From: Citrobacter gillenii
GTDB taxonomy: Bacteria > Pseudomonadota > Gammaproteobacteria > Enterobacterales > Enterobacteriaceae
Direction: 5' to 3'
Length of the DNA stretch: 64,000 nt
NCBI RefSeq assembly: GCF_013337685.1
Contig: NZ_SUQN01000001.1
Location: 62,001 to 126,000, forward strand
Within the stretch, counting starts at the first letter, position 1. Every line of letters starts with the position of its first letter. The translations under genes and the position numbers were made by a program. Below, in pieces: positions 19,656-31,236 of the stretch. The notes below the pieces were generated by a model, which had not been told where the DNA came from, made no database searches, and was given only the letters and a program-made list of their open reading frames with translations.

Positions 19656-21962
19656 ATGATGCATCGGTGGGTTAAACGCAGCGGCTGGCTGGTAGCCGCT
19701 GCGTTGCTGATAGGGGCAGCAGTGTGGACGGCGGATAAAATCTGGCCGTTGCCGCTGCATGAGGTTAATCCTGCGCGAGTAGTGGTGGCTCAGGACGGGA
19801 CGCCGCTGTGGCGCTTTGCCGACGCGGACGGTATCTGGCGTTATCCGGTCACGCTTGAAGAGGTCTCGCCCCGTTATCTTGAGGCGCTCATTAACTACGA
19901 AGATCGCTGGTTCTGGAAACATCCCGGCGTCAATCCGTTTTCTGTGCTTCGCGCCGCCTGGCAGGATCTCACCTCCGGGCGCGTGGTCTCCGGAGGCAGT
20001 ACGCTCACCATGCAGGTGGCGAGGCTGCTCGACCCACATCCGCGCACTTTTGGCGGTAAGTTTCGCCAGCTATGGCGTGCATTCCAATTGGAATGGCATC
20101 TCTCCAAACGCGATATCCTGACGCTGTATCTTAACCGCGCGCCGTTTGGTGGGACGCTGCAAGGCGTTGGTGCCGCAAGCTGGGCGTATCTGGGTAAATC
20201 ACCGTCACAACTCAGCTACTCCGATGCCGCATTGCTGGCTGTACTGCCGCAGGCGCCGAGCCGTCTGCGTCCGGACCGTTGGCCGGATCGGGCGCAAGCC
20301 GCGCGCAATAAAGTGCTCGATCGCATGGCGACGCAGGGCGTCTGGTCGGCAAAACAGGCGCAGGAATCACGCGAAGAACCGGTCTGGCTGGCACCGAGGC
20401 AGATGCCGCAATTGGCGCCGTTATTCTCACGCATGATGCTGAACAAAAGCAGCAGCAACAAAATTGTCACCACGCTGGACGCCGGGCTGCAACGTCAACT
20501 GGAGGAGATGGCGCAAAACTGGAAGGGGCGGCTTCCGGCGCGCAGTTCGCTGGCGATGATTGTGGTCGACCATACCGATATGCGCGTACGTGGCTGGGTG
20601 GGCTCGGTAGATATGAATGACGACACCCGCTTTGGGCATGTGGATATGGTGAGCGCGATCCGCTCGCCGGGATCGGTGCTGAAACCCTTTGTCTATGGAC
20701 TCGCGTTGGAGGATGGACTGGTTCACCCGGCCTCATTATTGCAGGACGTACCGCGGCGTACCGGGGATTATCGTCCGGGGAATTTTGACAGCGGTTTTCA
20801 TGGCCCGGTAAGCATGAGCGAGGCGTTGGTGCGCTCGCTGAATCTGCCGGCAGTCCAGGTACTGGAAGCCTACGGCCCGAAACGTTTTGCCGCCAGGCTG
20901 CGTAACGTGGGGTTACCGTTGTATTTACCGGCAGGGGCTGCGCCAAATCTGTCACTGATCCTCGGGGGCGCGGGAGCCAGGCTTGAGGATATGGTCGCGG
21001 CGTACAGCGCCTTTGCCCGTCAGGGAAAAGCAGGAAAGCTCCGTCTGCAGCCGGAAGACCCGCTGCTGGAACGCCCGCTGATGTCCGCTGGTGCGGCGTG
21101 GATTATCCGGCGGATTATGGCGGACGACGCGCAGCCCCTGCCGGATAACGCCCTGAGTCGTGTGGTACCGCTGGCGTGGAAAACGGGCACCAGCTACGGC
21201 TATCGCGATGCGTGGGCGATTGGCGTTAACTCACGTTACGTGATTGGCATCTGGACCGGCAGACCCGACGGCACGCCGGTGGTGGGGCAATTTGGTTTTG
21301 CCAGCGCCGTGCCTTTGCTGAATCAGGTTAACAACTTGCTGCTGGCGCGTGGGACAAACCAGCCTGAAGACCCGCGACCAGGGTCCGTCAGCCGGGGCGT
21401 GGTGTGCTGGCCGGGTGGGCAATTTTTGCCCAACGGGGACGGTAACTGTCGTCGCCGTTTAGCCACCTGGCTATTGGACGGTAGCCAGCCGCCTACGCTG
21501 TTATTACCCGAGCAGGAAGGGGTTAACGGTATTCGTTTTCCCGTCTGGTTAGATGCGTCAGAAAAACGCGTGGCGCCAGACTGCCCGCAAGCGCGGGAAC
21601 AGACGTTAATTGTCTGGCCGTTGCCGCTGGAGCCCTGGCTGCCGCCATCCGAGCGGCGAGCCGCTCGGCTACCGCCAGTTTCCGCAACCTGCCCGCCGTT
21701 GGGGCAGGACGCTTCCTTACCGCTGCAGTTGACAGGCGTTCGCGATGGCGTGATTGTGAAACGCTTACCCGGTTCACCAGCGGTCTCCGTGCCGCTACAA
21801 ACCAGCGGTGGGATAGGCGAACGCTGGTGGTTTCTTAACGGTGAGCGGCTGGAAGAACGTGGGCGGAGTCTGACCCTGCGCTTAACGGTCGCAGGAGAGT
21901 ACCAGCTGTTGGTTATGGATGACGGCGGGCAGGTTGCCACGGTGAGATTTGCTTTGCAGTAG
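19656..21962 (+). CDS. pbpC: Penicillin-binding protein 1C
   Basis: 768-residue class A PBP. Single N-terminal membrane anchor (~residues 9-27); GT51 glycosyltransferase domain with the catalytic glutamate in NYEDRWFWKHPG; transpeptidase domain with SPGSVLKPF (SxxK, ~337-345) and KTGTSYG (~509-515); C-terminal BiPBP_C beta domain. It polymerises peptidoglycan, while the transpeptidase role in E. coli is weak. ATG ATG at the start abuts the yfhM stop codon. All catalytic motifs look intact. Confidence 0.98.
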   Translation: MMHRWVKRSGWLVAAALLIGAAVWTADKIWPLPLHEVNPARVVVAQDGTPLWRFADADGIWRYPVTLEEVSPRYLEALINYEDRWFWKHPGVNPFSVLRAAWQDLTSGRVVSGGSTLTMQVARLLDPHPRTFGGKFRQLWRAFQLEWHLSKRDILTLYLNRAPFGGTLQGVGAASWAYLGKSPSQLSYSDAALLAVLPQAPSRLRPDRWPDRAQAARNKVLDRMATQGVWSAKQAQESREEPVWLAPRQMPQLAPLFSRMMLNKSSSNKIVTTLDAGLQRQLEEMAQNWKGRLPARSSLAMIVVDHTDMRVRGWVGSVDMNDDTRFGHVDMVSAIRSPGSVLKPFVYGLALEDGLVHPASLLQDVPRRTGDYRPGNFDSGFHGPVSMSEALVRSLNLPAVQVLEAYGPKRFAARLRNVGLPLYLPAGAAPNLSLILGGAGARLEDMVAAYSAFARQGKAGKLRLQPEDPLLERPLMSAGAAWIIRRIMADDAQPLPDNALSRVVPLAWKTGTSYGYRDAWAIGVNSRYVIGIWTGRPDGTPVVGQFGFASAVPLLNQVNNLLLARGTNQPEDPRPGSVSRGVVCWPGGQFLPNGDGNCRRRLATWLLDGSQPPTLLLPEQEGVNGIRFPVWLDASEKRVAPDCPQAREQTLIVWPLPLEPWLPPSERRAARLPPVSATCPPLGQDASLPLQLTGVRDGVIVKRLPGSPAVSVPLQTSGGIGERWWFLNGERLEERGRSLTLRLTVAGEYQLLVMDDGGQVATVRFALQ

Positions 21963-22099
21963 ACCAGCTTGATGTTATTTGTTGCTGAAATTCATCTTAT
22001 TTTAAAGAAATGTTACCTTCATCAATAGTCAATTGCCGGGATGCTCTTTATAATCCGCGCCAGGTAAACCACAACAAAACAATTTTTTCAGAGGTAATC

Positions 22100-22531
22100 A
22101 TGGCTATTGAACGTACTTTTTCCATCATCAAACCAAATGCGGTGGCAAAAAACGTTATTGGAAGCATCTTCGCACGCTTTGAATCAGCAGGGTTCAAAAT
22201 TGTGGGGACTAAAATGCTGCACCTGACCGTTGAACAGGCGCGTGGCTTCTATGCCGAGCACGACGGCAAACCGTTCTTTGATGGCCTGGTTGAATTCATG
22301 ACCTCTGGTCCGATCGTTGTTTCCGTTCTGGAAAGCGAAAACGCCGTTCAGCGTCACCGCGATCTGCTGGGTGCAACCAACCCGGCGAATGCGCTGGCAG
22401 GTACGCTGCGTGCAGATTACGCTGACAGCTTCACCGAGAACGGCACCCACGGTTCCGACTCCGTCGAATCTGCGGCGCGTGAAATCGCCTATTTCTTTGG
22501 CGAAGGCGAGGTTTGCCCGCGTACTCGCTGA
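22100..22531 (+). CDS. ndk: Nucleoside diphosphate kinase
   Basis: 143 residues, the E. coli length. Transfers the gamma phosphate between NTPs and NDPs through phospho-His117 in NGTHGSDS. The ATG at 22100 follows AGAGGTAA; an in-frame start 90 nt upstream is rejected because the family begins [13 protein letters not shown]. Confidence 0.99.
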   Translation: MAIERTFSIIKPNAVAKNVIGSIFARFESAGFKIVGTKMLHLTVEQARGFYAEHDGKPFFDGLVEFMTSGPIVVSVLESENAVQRHRDLLGATNPANALAGTLRADYADSFTENGTHGSDSVESAAREIAYFFGEGEVCPRTR

Positions 22532-22534
22532 TCT

Positions 22535-22655
22535 CCTGCGTCTTTCACGTCGCCGATGCGTTGGCTGCGTTCGTTTACCCCGGTCACATAGTTTTCTATG
22601 CTCCCGGGGATGCTCGAACTTGCCGTCTTCTTGCGACGCGAAATCCTTTGGAGAT
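22535..22655. repeat. Degenerate ERIC-like element after ndk
   Basis: The order of ERIC blocks is recognisable (GCGTTGGCTGCGTTCG, TTTACCCCGGTCACATA, CTATGCTCCCGGGGATG, TGCCGTCTTCTTGCGACG), but the outer arms have diverged more than in the other two copies. Confidence 0.65.
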
Positions 22656-22731
22656 GAATTAGCATTTACATATTATTTTCGCTAATGCTTCGTGCAAACG
22701 TGGCATCCCTGCGCCAGACTTTGTACAATGC

Positions 22732-22774
22732 AACGCCCCGGAAGAGCAGACCGCTTGCCGGGGCGTTTCTTTTT
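22732..22774 (+). terminator. Rho-independent terminator between ndk and rlmN
   Basis: 10-bp stem AACGCCCCGG (22732-22741) with CCGGGGCGTT (22758-22767), loop 16 nt, then TCTTTTT. Ends ndk transcription. Confidence 0.85.
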
Positions 22775-22823
22775 ATCAACCCTCCACGGGCCATAACGTG
22801 TAACAACGAGGCCGGAAAAAATT

Positions 22824-23990
22824 ATGTCTGAATTAGTTAACACCTCTGAAGTCGTCATTGCTGCGGTTCCAAATAAAAATGGAAAAATTAACCTGCTGGA
22901 TCTGAACCGTCAGCAGATGCGCGAATTCTTCAAAGAGATGGGCGAAAAGCCGTTTCGTGCCGATCAGGTCATGAAATGGATGTACCACTATTGCAGCGAC
23001 AACTTTGATGACATGACTGACATCAACAAAGTGCTGCGCAACAAACTGAAAGAAGTCGCTGAAATTCGCGCCCCGGAAGTGGTGGAAGAGCAGCGTTCGT
23101 CTGACGGCACCATCAAATGGGCCATTGCCGTTGGCGACCAGCGCGTAGAAACCGTGTATATCCCGGAAGACGATCGCGCCACCCTGTGTGTGTCTTCACA
23201 GGTCGGCTGTGCATTAGAGTGTAAATTCTGCTCTACGGCGCAACAGGGCTTTAACCGTAACCTGCGGGTGTCGGAAATCATCGGCCAGGTCTGGCGCGCG
23301 GCGAAAATCGTCGGTGCGGTGAAGGCAACGGGCGTGCGTCCTATCACCAACGTGGTCATGATGGGCATGGGCGAACCGTTGTTGAACCTGACCAACGTGG
23401 TTCCGGCGATGGAAATCATGCTTGATGACTTCGGTTTTGGGCTGTCAAAACGTCGTGTTACGCTGTCTACTTCCGGCGTGGTCCCTGCACTGGATAAGCT
23501 GGGCGACATGATTGACGTTGCGTTGGCGATTTCCCTGCATGCGCCGAACGATGAAATCCGTGACGAAATCGTGCCGATCAACAAAAAGTACAATATTGCT
23601 ACGTTCCTTGAGTCGGTACGTGGCTACATTTCGAAGTCGAACGCCAACCAGGGCCGCGTCACCATCGAATATGTGATGTTAGATCACATTAACGACGGTA
23701 CCGAGCACGCGCATCAGCTGGCGGAGCTGCTGAAAGATACGCCGTGTAAGATTAACCTGATCCCATGGAACCCGTTCCCGGGCGCGCCGTACGGACGGAG
23801 TTCTAACAGCCGTATCGATCGTTTCTCCAAAGTGTTGATGGGCTATGGTTTCACGACCATCGTGCGTAAAACACGCGGCGACGATATTGATGCAGCCTGC
23901 GGTCAGCTGGCGGGTGACGTCATTGACCGTACCAAGCGTACTCTGCGCAAGCGCATGCAGGGTGATGCTATCGACATCAAGACCGTTTGA
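22824..23990 (+). CDS. rlmN: 23S rRNA/tRNA adenine-C2 methyltransferase RlmN
   Basis: 388-residue radical-SAM enzyme that methylates A2503 of 23S rRNA and A37 of certain tRNAs. The [4Fe-4S] motif CxxxCxxC is Cys129, Cys133, Cys136. The methyl-carrying cysteine lies in [11 protein letters not shown] near residue 359. Four residues longer than the E. coli protein because of N-terminal variation (residues 7-20). First gene of the rlmN-rodZ-ispG-hisS cluster. Confidence 0.98.
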   Translation: MSELVNTSEVVIAAVPNKNGKINLLDLNRQQMREFFKEMGEKPFRADQVMKWMYHYCSDNFDDMTDINKVLRNKLKEVAEIRAPEVVEEQRSSDGTIKWAIAVGDQRVETVYIPEDDRATLCVSSQVGCALECKFCSTAQQGFNRNLRVSEIIGQVWRAAKIVGAVKATGVRPITNVVMMGMGEPLLNLTNVVPAMEIMLDDFGFGLSKRRVTLSTSGVVPALDKLGDMIDVALAISLHAPNDEIRDEIVPINKKYNIATFLESVRGYISKSNANQGRVTIEYVMLDHINDGTEHAHQLAELLKDTPCKINLIPWNPFPGAPYGRSSNSRIDRFSKVLMGYGFTTIVRKTRGDDIDAACGQLAGDVIDRTKRTLRKRMQGDAIDIKTV

Positions 23991-23996
23991 TGTTGG

Positions 23997-24029
23997 TGCA
24001 CTACGGTATAATTAATGTACCGTAGTGCA
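23997..24029. other. 12-bp perfect inverted repeat in rlmN-rodZ spacer
   Basis: TGCACTACGGTA (23997-24008) and TACCGTAGTGCA (24018-24029) flank a 9-nt AT-rich loop, 6 bp after the rlmN stop. There is no T-run on either strand, so it is not an obvious terminator; it could be an mRNA 3'-end stabiliser or a protein-binding site. Confidence 0.6.
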
Positions 24030-24273
24030 ATGTAAGTGACATACGGTCATTTGTTATACTCGTCAGGTCAATATTAACGGTGCGTTTTCGTCGACTTTAA
24101 GGCAGTATGTAGCGGCCCAACAAGAGTTTAGCCCTCAGGTTTACGCTGTTTTGTCATTGATAGTCTGACCGTTTTATACTGTCTGACCAAGGTTAACTGA
24201 CCAGATGTTTCGCGGTGTGGGTGAGCATTGTGGCTCACCGGCGCCAGAGCCCATATTTACGCAGCTGTAGCGA

Positions 24274-25251
24274 ATGAATACTGAAGCCACGCACGACAAA
24301 AATGAAGCACTCTCCACCGGCGTTCGCCTGCGCAATGCCCGTGAACAACTCGGATTCAGCCAACAGGCAGTCGCGGAACGACTGTGCCTGAAGGTCTCCA
24401 CGGTACGCGATATTGAAGAAGATAAGGCGCCAGCCGATCTCGCTTCAACGTTTCTGCGCGGGTATATCCGTTCCTATGCGCGTTTGGTGCATATTCCTGA
24501 AGAAGAACTGTTGCCAGGGCTGGAAAAACAGGCTCCGATTCGCCCAGCCAAAGTGGCACCGATGCAGAGTTTCTCGCTCGGTAAGCGCCGCAAAAAGCGT
24601 GATGGCTGGTTAATGACCTTTACCTGGCTGGTACTGTTTGTCGTGGTTGGACTTACTGGCGCCTGGTGGTGGCAGAACCATAAAGCGCAGCAGGAAGAGA
24701 TCACCACGATGGCCGATCAATCCTCCGCTGAGCTAAATGCGGGTAAAGACAGTGCCCAGAGCGTGCCGTTAGATACCAGCGCTGCGGCAAGTCAGGATAT
24801 GACTCCACCCGCGCCGGATGATGGCGCGGCGGCAGACGCAGCGTCAGCACCTGCTGCAGATGCGCAACAGAATGCGGTAGTGGCACCGTCTCAGGCCAAC
24901 GTAGACACAGCGACAACGGCGCCAACCTCACCGGCTACGGCGGCACCTTTGCCGACCGATCAAGCGGGTGTGACAACACCTGCCGCCGATCCTAACGCGC
25001 TGGTGATGAATTTTACCGCCGACTGCTGGCTGGAAGTCAGTGATGCGACCGGTAAAAAACTGTTTAGCGGTATGCAGCGTAAAGACGGCACGTTAAATCT
25101 TGTCGGCCAGGCACCGTACAAACTGAAAATTGGTGCACCGGCAGCAGTGCAGATTCAGTTCCAGGGTAAACCTGTCGACCTGAGTCGTTTTATCAGAACT
25201 AACCAGGTTGCGCGTCTGACCGTAAATGCCGAACAACCAGCGGCTCAGTAA
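24274..25251 (+). CDS. rodZ: Cytoskeletal membrane protein RodZ
   Basis: 325 residues (E. coli 337; the difference is in the linker). Domains: N-terminal Xre-type HTH that binds MreB (~residues 15-85), basic GKRRKKRD before one transmembrane segment (112-133), a Pro/Ala/Thr-rich periplasmic linker of ~100 residues, and a C-terminal DUF4115 beta domain. Maintains rod shape with the MreB elongasome. Followed 26 bp later by ispG. Confidence 0.98.
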   Translation: MNTEATHDKNEALSTGVRLRNAREQLGFSQQAVAERLCLKVSTVRDIEEDKAPADLASTFLRGYIRSYARLVHIPEEELLPGLEKQAPIRPAKVAPMQSFSLGKRRKKRDGWLMTFTWLVLFVVVGLTGAWWWQNHKAQQEEITTMADQSSAELNAGKDSAQSVPLDTSAAASQDMTPPAPDDGAAADAASAPAADAQQNAVVAPSQANVDTATTAPTSPATAAPLPTDQAGVTTPAADPNALVMNFTADCWLEVSDATGKKLFSGMQRKDGTLNLVGQAPYKLKIGAPAAVQIQFQGKPVDLSRFIRTNQVARLTVNAEQPAAQ

Positions 25252-25277
25252 CAGACGGCAATGCGGGAGATTTTTTA

Positions 25278-26396
25278 ATGCATAATCAGGCTCCAATTCA
25301 ACGTAGAAAATCGACACGCATTTACGTTGGGAATGTGCCGATTGGTGATGGCGCGCCCATCGCCGTACAGTCTATGACCAATACGCGGACAACGGATGTG
25401 GCGGCGACGGTCAATCAAATCAAAGCGCTGGAACGCGTTGGGGCTGACATTGTCCGAGTCTCTGTACCGACAATGGATGCTGCAGAAGCGTTCAAGCTTA
25501 TCAAACAGCAAGTCACAGTCCCGCTGGTTGCCGATATTCACTTTGACTACCGTATCGCGCTGAAAGTAGCGGAATACGGGGTCGACTGTCTGCGTATCAA
25601 CCCCGGCAATATCGGTAATGAAGAGCGTATTCGCATGGTGGTGGACTGCGCTCGCGATAACAACATTCCTATCCGCATCGGCGTTAACGCCGGATCGCTG
25701 GAAAAAGATCTGCAGGAAAAATACGGCGAACCCACGCCGCAGGCGCTGCTGGAATCAGCTATGCGTCATGTGGATCATCTCGATCGTCTGAACTTCGACC
25801 AGTTCAAAGTGAGCGTTAAAGCCTCTGATGTGTTCCTTGCCGTTGAATCTTATCGTCTGTTAGCCAAACAGATCGATCAGCCGCTGCATCTGGGGATCAC
25901 CGAAGCCGGTGGCGCACGCAGCGGATCGGTGAAGTCCGCGATTGGCCTGGGTTTGCTGTTGTCAGAAGGGATCGGCGATACGCTGCGCGTTTCTCTGGCG
26001 GCCGATCCGGTAGAAGAGATCAAAGTAGGCTTCGATATTCTGAAATCGCTGCGCATTCGCGCGCGCGGGATCAACTTTATCGCCTGCCCAACCTGTTCTC
26101 GTCAGGAGTTTGACGTCATCGGCACGGTTAACGCGCTGGAGCAACGTCTGGAAGACATCATCACGCCAATGGACGTTTCGATCATCGGCTGTGTGGTAAA
26201 CGGTCCTGGTGAAGCGTTGGTTTCCACGCTCGGCGTGACGGGTGGCAACAAGAAAAGCGGCCTGTATGAAGACGGTGTACGTAAGGATCGTATCGATAAC
26301 GACGATATGATTACCCAGCTAGAAGCCCGTATTCGTGCCAAAGCCAGCATCCTGGACGAAGCGCGTCGAATTGACGTGCAGCAGGTTGAAAAATAA
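25278..26396 (+). CDS. ispG: 4-hydroxy-3-methylbut-2-enyl diphosphate synthase IspG
   Basis: 372 residues, the E. coli length. Penultimate step of the MEP isoprenoid pathway: converts MEcPP to HMBPP. TIM-barrel domain followed by the [4Fe-4S] domain, with cluster cysteines in [11 protein letters not shown] and [10 protein letters not shown] and a glutamate ligand in the latter. Depends on Fe-S supply from the isc system upstream in the window. Confidence 0.99.
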   Translation: MHNQAPIQRRKSTRIYVGNVPIGDGAPIAVQSMTNTRTTDVAATVNQIKALERVGADIVRVSVPTMDAAEAFKLIKQQVTVPLVADIHFDYRIALKVAEYGVDCLRINPGNIGNEERIRMVVDCARDNNIPIRIGVNAGSLEKDLQEKYGEPTPQALLESAMRHVDHLDRLNFDQFKVSVKASDVFLAVESYRLLAKQIDQPLHLGITEAGGARSGSVKSAIGLGLLLSEGIGDTLRVSLAADPVEEIKVGFDILKSLRIRARGINFIACPTCSRQEFDVIGTVNALEQRLEDIITPMDVSIIGCVVNGPGEALVSTLGVTGGNKKSGLYEDGVRKDRIDNDDMITQLEARIRAKASILDEARRIDVQQVEK

Positions 26397-26405
26397 CAAC
26401 GTGAT

Positions 26406-26424
26406 GGGAAGCGGCGTGCTTCCC
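26406..26424 (+). promoter_or_regulatory. Hairpin between ispG and hisS
   Basis: GGGAAGC (26406-26412) pairs with GCTTCCC (26418-26424) around a 5-nt loop without a T-run; a transcript-processing or partial-termination stem is plausible. Confidence 0.45.
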
Positions 26425-26506
26425 GTGTATGATTGAACCCGCATGGCGCCCGCATTGTTCGGGTTAGCGCTGAGGGTTCATTTTTATATCCATAAAGAGA
26501 ATAAAC

Positions 26507-27781
26507 GTGGCAAAAAACATTCAAGCCATTCGCGGCATGAACGATTATCTGCCTGGCGAAACCGCCATCTGGCAGCGCATTGAAGGCACTCTTAAAAACG
26601 TGCTCGGCAGCTACGGTTACAGTGAAATCCGCTTGCCGATTGTAGAGCAGACCCCGTTATTCAAACGCGCGATCGGTGAAGTGACCGACGTGGTTGAAAA
26701 AGAGATGTACACCTTTGAGGACCGTAATGGCGATAGCCTGACTTTGCGTCCTGAAGGAACGGCTGGCTGCGTACGCGCCGGCATCGAACATGGTCTCCTG
26801 TACAATCAGGAACAGCGTCTGTGGTATATCGGACCGATGTTCCGCCACGAGCGCCCGCAAAAAGGTCGCTATCGCCAATTCCATCAGCTGGGTGTCGAAG
26901 TGTTTGGCCTGCAAGGCCCGGACATTGATGCTGAGCTGATTATGCTGACCGCTCGCTGGTGGCGTGCACTGGGTATTTCTCAGCATGTTAGCCTTGAACT
27001 GAACTCCATCGGTTCTCTGGAAGCCCGTGCTAACTACCGAGATGCATTGGTGGCGTACCTGGAACAGCATAAAGACAAACTGGACGAAGATTGCAAGCGT
27101 CGCATGTATACCAACCCGCTGCGTGTACTCGATTCCAAAAATCCGGAAGTGCAGGCTCTGCTCAACGACGCTCCGGCTCTGGGCGACTACCTGGATGAGG
27201 ATTCACGCGCGCATTTCGCCGGTCTGTGTACGCTGCTGGAGTCAGCAGGTATTGCTTACACCGTTAACCAACGACTGGTTCGTGGTCTCGACTACTACAA
27301 CCGTACCGTATTTGAGTGGGTCACCAGCAGCCTGGGCTCGCAGGGTACCGTGTGTGCGGGTGGTCGTTATGACGGTCTGGTCGAGCAACTTGGCGGTCGT
27401 GCTACGCCAGCGGTTGGCTTCGCGATGGGTCTGGAACGACTTGTTTTGTTAGTTCAGGCAGTTAATCCGGAATTTATTGCTTCTCCTGTTGTCGATATAT
27501 ACCTGATCGCTTCAGGTACAGATACGCAGTCGGCGGCAATGGCGCTGGCTGAACGTCTGCGCGATGAAGTTCCGGGCGTAAAACTGATGACAAACCACGG
27601 TGGCGGCAACTTTAAGAAACAGTTTGCTCGCGCCGATAAGTGGGGCGCTCGCGTTGCACTGGTACTGGGTGAGTCCGAAGTGGCTGACGGTACTGTTGTA
27701 GTGAAGGATTTGCGCACTGGTGAGCAAACGGCAGTAGCGCAGGATAGCGTTGCCGCGCATTTGCGCACTTTGACTTGCTAA
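26507..27781 (+). CDS. hisS: Histidyl-tRNA synthetase
   Basis: 424 residues, the E. coli length, with a GTG start as in E. coli preceded by AAGAGA. Class II aminoacyl-tRNA synthetase: motif 2 in [22 protein letters not shown], histidine-specific [14 protein letters not shown], motif 3 in [13 protein letters not shown], and a C-terminal anticodon-binding domain. Thirteen bp separate it from yfgM. Confidence 0.99.
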   Translation: MAKNIQAIRGMNDYLPGETAIWQRIEGTLKNVLGSYGYSEIRLPIVEQTPLFKRAIGEVTDVVEKEMYTFEDRNGDSLTLRPEGTAGCVRAGIEHGLLYNQEQRLWYIGPMFRHERPQKGRYRQFHQLGVEVFGLQGPDIDAELIMLTARWWRALGISQHVSLELNSIGSLEARANYRDALVAYLEQHKDKLDEDCKRRMYTNPLRVLDSKNPEVQALLNDAPALGDYLDEDSRAHFAGLCTLLESAGIAYTVNQRLVRGLDYYNRTVFEWVTSSLGSQGTVCAGGRYDGLVEQLGGRATPAVGFAMGLERLVLLVQAVNPEFIASPVVDIYLIASGTDTQSAAMALAERLRDEVPGVKLMTNHGGGNFKKQFARADKWGARVALVLGESEVADGTVVVKDLRTGEQTAVAQDSVAAHLRTLTC

Positions 27782-27794
27782 GGAGAAGGACAGC

Positions 27795-28415
27795 GTGGAA
27801 ATTTACGAGAACGAAAACGACCAGGTTGATGCGGTAAAACGCTTCTTTGCCGAAAATGGCAAAGCGCTGGTGGTTGGGGTTATTTTAGGGGTTGGCGCAC
27901 TGGTTGGCTGGCGTTACTGGACCAGCCATCAGACGGAGTCCACACGCTCTGCTTCTCTGGCGTATCAAAATACAGTGACTGCGGTCAGTGCGGGTAAGCA
28001 GGACAGCATTCCTGCCGCAGAGAAATTTGCCGCAGAGAACAAAAATACCTACGGCGCGTTAGCGTCGATGGAACTGGCGCAGCAGTTTGTTGATCAAAAC
28101 GAACTTGAGAAAGCCGCTACCCAGTTGCAACAAGGACTGGCGGCGACCAGCGATGAGAATCTCAAAGCGGTGATTAATCTGCGTCTTGCGCGTGTGCAAG
28201 TTCAGCTTAAACAAGCGGATACCGCGCTGAAAACGCTCGACACCATTAAAGGTGAAGGGTGGGCGGCCATTGTCGCCGATCTGCGTGGCGAAGCGTTGCT
28301 GAGCAAAGGCGATAAACAAGGCGCGCGTAGCGCATGGGAAGCGGGTGTAAAAAGCGAAGCCTCTCCTGCTCTGAGCGAAATGATGCAGATGAAAATCAAT
28401 AATTTGTCCATCTGA
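27795..28415 (+). CDS. yfgM: Ancillary SecYEG translocon subunit YfgM
   Basis: 206 residues with a GTG start. One N-terminal transmembrane segment (~25-43) followed by a periplasmic TPR-like domain. In E. coli it binds PpiD at the SecYEG translocon and assists periplasmic chaperone hand-over. The start follows AGGAGAAGG and is co-transcribed with hisS and bamB. Confidence 0.97.
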   Translation: MEIYENENDQVDAVKRFFAENGKALVVGVILGVGALVGWRYWTSHQTESTRSASLAYQNTVTAVSAGKQDSIPAAEKFAAENKNTYGALASMELAQQFVDQNELEKAATQLQQGLAATSDENLKAVINLRLARVQVQLKQADTALKTLDTIKGEGWAAIVADLRGEALLSKGDKQGARSAWEAGVKSEASPALSEMMQMKINNLSI

Positions 28416-28425
28416 GAGGGACCCG

Positions 28426-29604
28426 ATGCAATTGCGTAAATTACTTCTGCCAGGGCTGCTTTCCGTTACCCTATTAAGCGGCTGTTCACTGTTTGGTGGC
28501 GAAGAAGATGTCGTTAAGATGTCCCCATTACCGGTGGTTGAAAACCAGTTTACTCCGTCTACAGCCTGGAGCACGTCTGTAGGTAACGGTATTGGTGATT
28601 TCTATTCCAATCTTCATCCTGCGCTGGCAGATAACGTTGTCTATGCGGCGGATCGTACAGGCGTCGTTAAAGCTCTGAACGCGGATGATGGCAAAGAAGT
28701 CTGGTCCGTCAATCTGGCGGAAAAAGACGGCTGGTTCTCTAGAGTCTCTGCACAGCTTTCTGGTGGTGTGACGGTTTCCGGTGGTCACGTCTATATCGGC
28801 AGCGAAAAAGCCCAGGTTTATGCGCTTAATACCAGCGACGGTACTATTGCCTGGCAGACTCGTGTTGCCGGTGAAGCGCTGTCTCGCCCGGTGGTGAGTG
28901 ATGGTGTGGTATTGATTCACACCAGCAACGGTCAACTGCAGGCGTTAAACGAAGCTGACGGTGCCGTCAAATGGACCGTCAACCTGGATATGCCATCGCT
29001 TTCGTTACGCGGCGAATCAGCCCCGGCTAGCGCTTTTGGTGCGGCGATTGTCGGCGGTGATAACGGTCGCGTGAGCGCTGTGCTGATGCAACAGGGCCAG
29101 ATGATTTGGCAGCAACGTATTTCTCAGGCGACCGGTCCAACAGAAATCGATCGTCTGAGTGATGTTGACACCACGCCGGTTATCGTTAATGGCGTTGTGT
29201 ACGCCCTGGCTTATAATGGTAACCTGACGGCGCTGGATCTGCGCAGCGGCCAGGTTATGTGGAAACGTGAACTCGGCTCGGTGAATGATTTCATCGTCGA
29301 TGGCAACCGTATCTATCTGGTAGATCAGAATGACCGCGTGCTGGCGTTAACCACTGACGGCGGCGTAACGCTGTGGACGCAGAGCGATCTGCTTCACCGT
29401 CTGCTGACGTCTCCGGCGCTGTATAATGGCAATCTGGTTGTCGGCGATAGCGAAGGCTATCTGCACTGGATTAACATTGATGATGGCCGCTTTGTGGCCC
29501 AGCAGAAAGTCGACAGCTCCGGTTTCCTGACCGAGCCAGTATCGGCTGATGGTAAACTGCTGATCCAGGCGAAAGACGGTACGCTGTATTCAATTACGCG
29601 TTAA
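28426..29604 (+). CDS. bamB: Outer-membrane assembly lipoprotein BamB
   Basis: 392 residues, the E. coli length. Lipobox LLSGC near residue 20, then an eight-bladed beta-propeller with repeated DGxxxW-type blade motifs (for example [26 protein letters not shown]). Component of the BAM complex that inserts beta-barrel proteins, which would include the SinH barrel encoded further along this window. Confidence 0.99.
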   Translation: MQLRKLLLPGLLSVTLLSGCSLFGGEEDVVKMSPLPVVENQFTPSTAWSTSVGNGIGDFYSNLHPALADNVVYAADRTGVVKALNADDGKEVWSVNLAEKDGWFSRVSAQLSGGVTVSGGHVYIGSEKAQVYALNTSDGTIAWQTRVAGEALSRPVVSDGVVLIHTSNGQLQALNEADGAVKWTVNLDMPSLSLRGESAPASAFGAAIVGGDNGRVSAVLMQQGQMIWQQRISQATGPTEIDRLSDVDTTPVIVNGVVYALAYNGNLTALDLRSGQVMWKRELGSVNDFIVDGNRIYLVDQNDRVLALTTDGGVTLWTQSDLLHRLLTSPALYNGNLVVGDSEGYLHWINIDDGRFVAQQKVDSSGFLTEPVSADGKLLIQAKDGTLYSITR

Positions 29605-29625
29605 TCGTCCTGCCGCTCGCTTTGA

Positions 29626-29662
29626 AAAACGGCTCCTGGTGCAGGGGCCGTTTTCCTGTTTT
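29626..29662 (+). terminator. Terminator after bamB
   Basis: 13-bp stem with one G-U pair (29626-29638 with 29642-29654), 3-nt loop, followed by a CCTGTTTTT tail. Confidence 0.8.
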
Positions 29663-29720
29663 TAACAATGGCGTAAAAATACGTCCGTTGTCTGATGATT
29701 TTTTAAATGAGGCTTTAAAC

Positions 29721-31193
29721 ATGGTACCTGTGGTCGCGCTTGTCGGGCGCCCTAACGTTGGCAAATCCACGTTATTTAACCGTCTAACTCGCACCCGAGA
29801 TGCGCTGGTTGCGGATTTCCCGGGTCTGACTCGTGACCGTAAGTACGGTCGTGCTGAGATTGAAGGACGCGAGTTTATCTGTGTTGATACCGGCGGTATT
29901 GATGGCACCGAAGACGGGGTAGAAACCCGCATGGCTGCACAGTCGCTGCTAGCCATCGAAGAAGCGGATGTTGTGCTGTTCATGGTTGATGCGCGTGCTG
30001 GCCTGATGCCGGCAGATGAAGCCATCGCCAAACATCTGCGTTCGCGCCAAAAACCGACTTTCCTGGTCGCCAACAAAACTGACGGACTCGATCCGGATCA
30101 GGCGGTGGTTGATTTTTATTCGCTGGGGTTAGGTGAAATTCACCCGATCGCAGCTTCTCACGGTCGTGGTGTTCTCAGCCTGCTGGAGCACGTTCTGCTG
30201 CCGTGGATGGATGACGTAGCGCCGCAGGAAGAAGTGGATGAAGACGCGGAATACTGGGCGAAGCTGGAAGCCGAAGAAAACGGTGAAGAGGAGCCTGAAG
30301 ACGACTTCAATCCGCAGGATCTGCCAATCAAACTGGCGATTGTCGGGCGTCCGAACGTCGGTAAGTCCACACTCACTAACCGTATTCTCGGCGAAGACCG
30401 CGTGGTGGTTTACGATATGCCGGGAACCACGCGTGACAGTATTTATATCCCGATGGAACGTGACGGTCGCGAATATGTGCTGATCGACACTGCAGGCGTG
30501 CGTAAGCGCGGAAAAATTACCGAAGCGGTAGAAAAATTCTCCGTTATCAAGACGCTGCAGGCGATTGAAGACGCCAACGTGGTGATGCTGGTGATTGATG
30601 CCCGCGAAGGTATTTCCGATCAGGATCTGTCGCTACTGGGCTTTATTCTCAATAGTGGGCGCTCACTTGTCATCGTCGTCAACAAGTGGGACGGCCTGAC
30701 CCAGGAAGTGAAAGAGCAGGTTAAAGAGACGCTGGACTTCCGTCTGGGCTTTATCGATTTTGCCCGCGTGCACTTTATCTCTGCGCTGCACGGCAGTGGT
30801 GTGGGTAATCTGTTTGAGTCAGTGCGTGAAGCGTATGACAGCTCAACCCGCCGCGTCAGTACCGCGATGCTGACCCGCATCATGACCATGGCGACAGAAG
30901 ATCACCAGCCGCCGCTGGTGCGCGGTCGTCGTGTGAAGTTGAAATATGCGCATGCTGGTGGCTATAACCCACCAATTGTGGTGATTCACGGCAACCAGGT
31001 TAAAGACCTGCCTGATTCCTACAAACGTTATCTTATGAACTACTTCCGTAAGTCGCTGGAAGTGATGGGTACACCGATCCGTATTCAGTTCAAAGAAGGG
31101 GAAAACCCGTATGCGAATAAGCGTAATACGTTGACGCCAACACAAATGCGCAAGCGTAAGCGTTTGATTCAACATATTAAAAAAAGTAAGTAA
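29721..31193 (+). CDS. der: Ribosome-assembly GTPase Der (EngA)
   Basis: 490 residues from the ATG at 29721, the E. coli length. Two consecutive GTPase domains, with P-loops GRPNVGKST at ~8-16 and ~208-216, DTGGI/DTAGV G3 motifs, and NKTD/NKWD G4 motifs; a KH-like C-terminal domain follows. Required for 50S subunit maturation. An acidic linker ([20 protein letters not shown]) joins the domains. Confidence 0.99.
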   Translation: MVPVVALVGRPNVGKSTLFNRLTRTRDALVADFPGLTRDRKYGRAEIEGREFICVDTGGIDGTEDGVETRMAAQSLLAIEEADVVLFMVDARAGLMPADEAIAKHLRSRQKPTFLVANKTDGLDPDQAVVDFYSLGLGEIHPIAASHGRGVLSLLEHVLLPWMDDVAPQEEVDEDAEYWAKLEAEENGEEEPEDDFNPQDLPIKLAIVGRPNVGKSTLTNRILGEDRVVVYDMPGTTRDSIYIPMERDGREYVLIDTAGVRKRGKITEAVEKFSVIKTLQAIEDANVVMLVIDAREGISDQDLSLLGFILNSGRSLVIVVNKWDGLTQEVKEQVKETLDFRLGFIDFARVHFISALHGSGVGNLFESVREAYDSSTRRVSTAMLTRIMTMATEDHQPPLVRGRRVKLKYAHAGGYNPPIVVIHGNQVKDLPDSYKRYLMNYFRKSLEVMGTPIRIQFKEGENPYANKRNTLTPTQMRKRKRLIQHIKKSK

Positions 31194-31208
31194 CCCTTGC
31201 TGATTATG

Positions 31209-31236
31209 AAAACCCGCGCTTGTCGCGGGTTTTTTT
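31209..31236 (+). terminator. Strong Rho-independent terminator after der
   Basis: 10-bp stem AAAACCCGCG (31209-31218) with CGCGGGTTTT (31224-31233), loop CTTGT, and an uninterrupted T-run. Confidence 0.93.
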
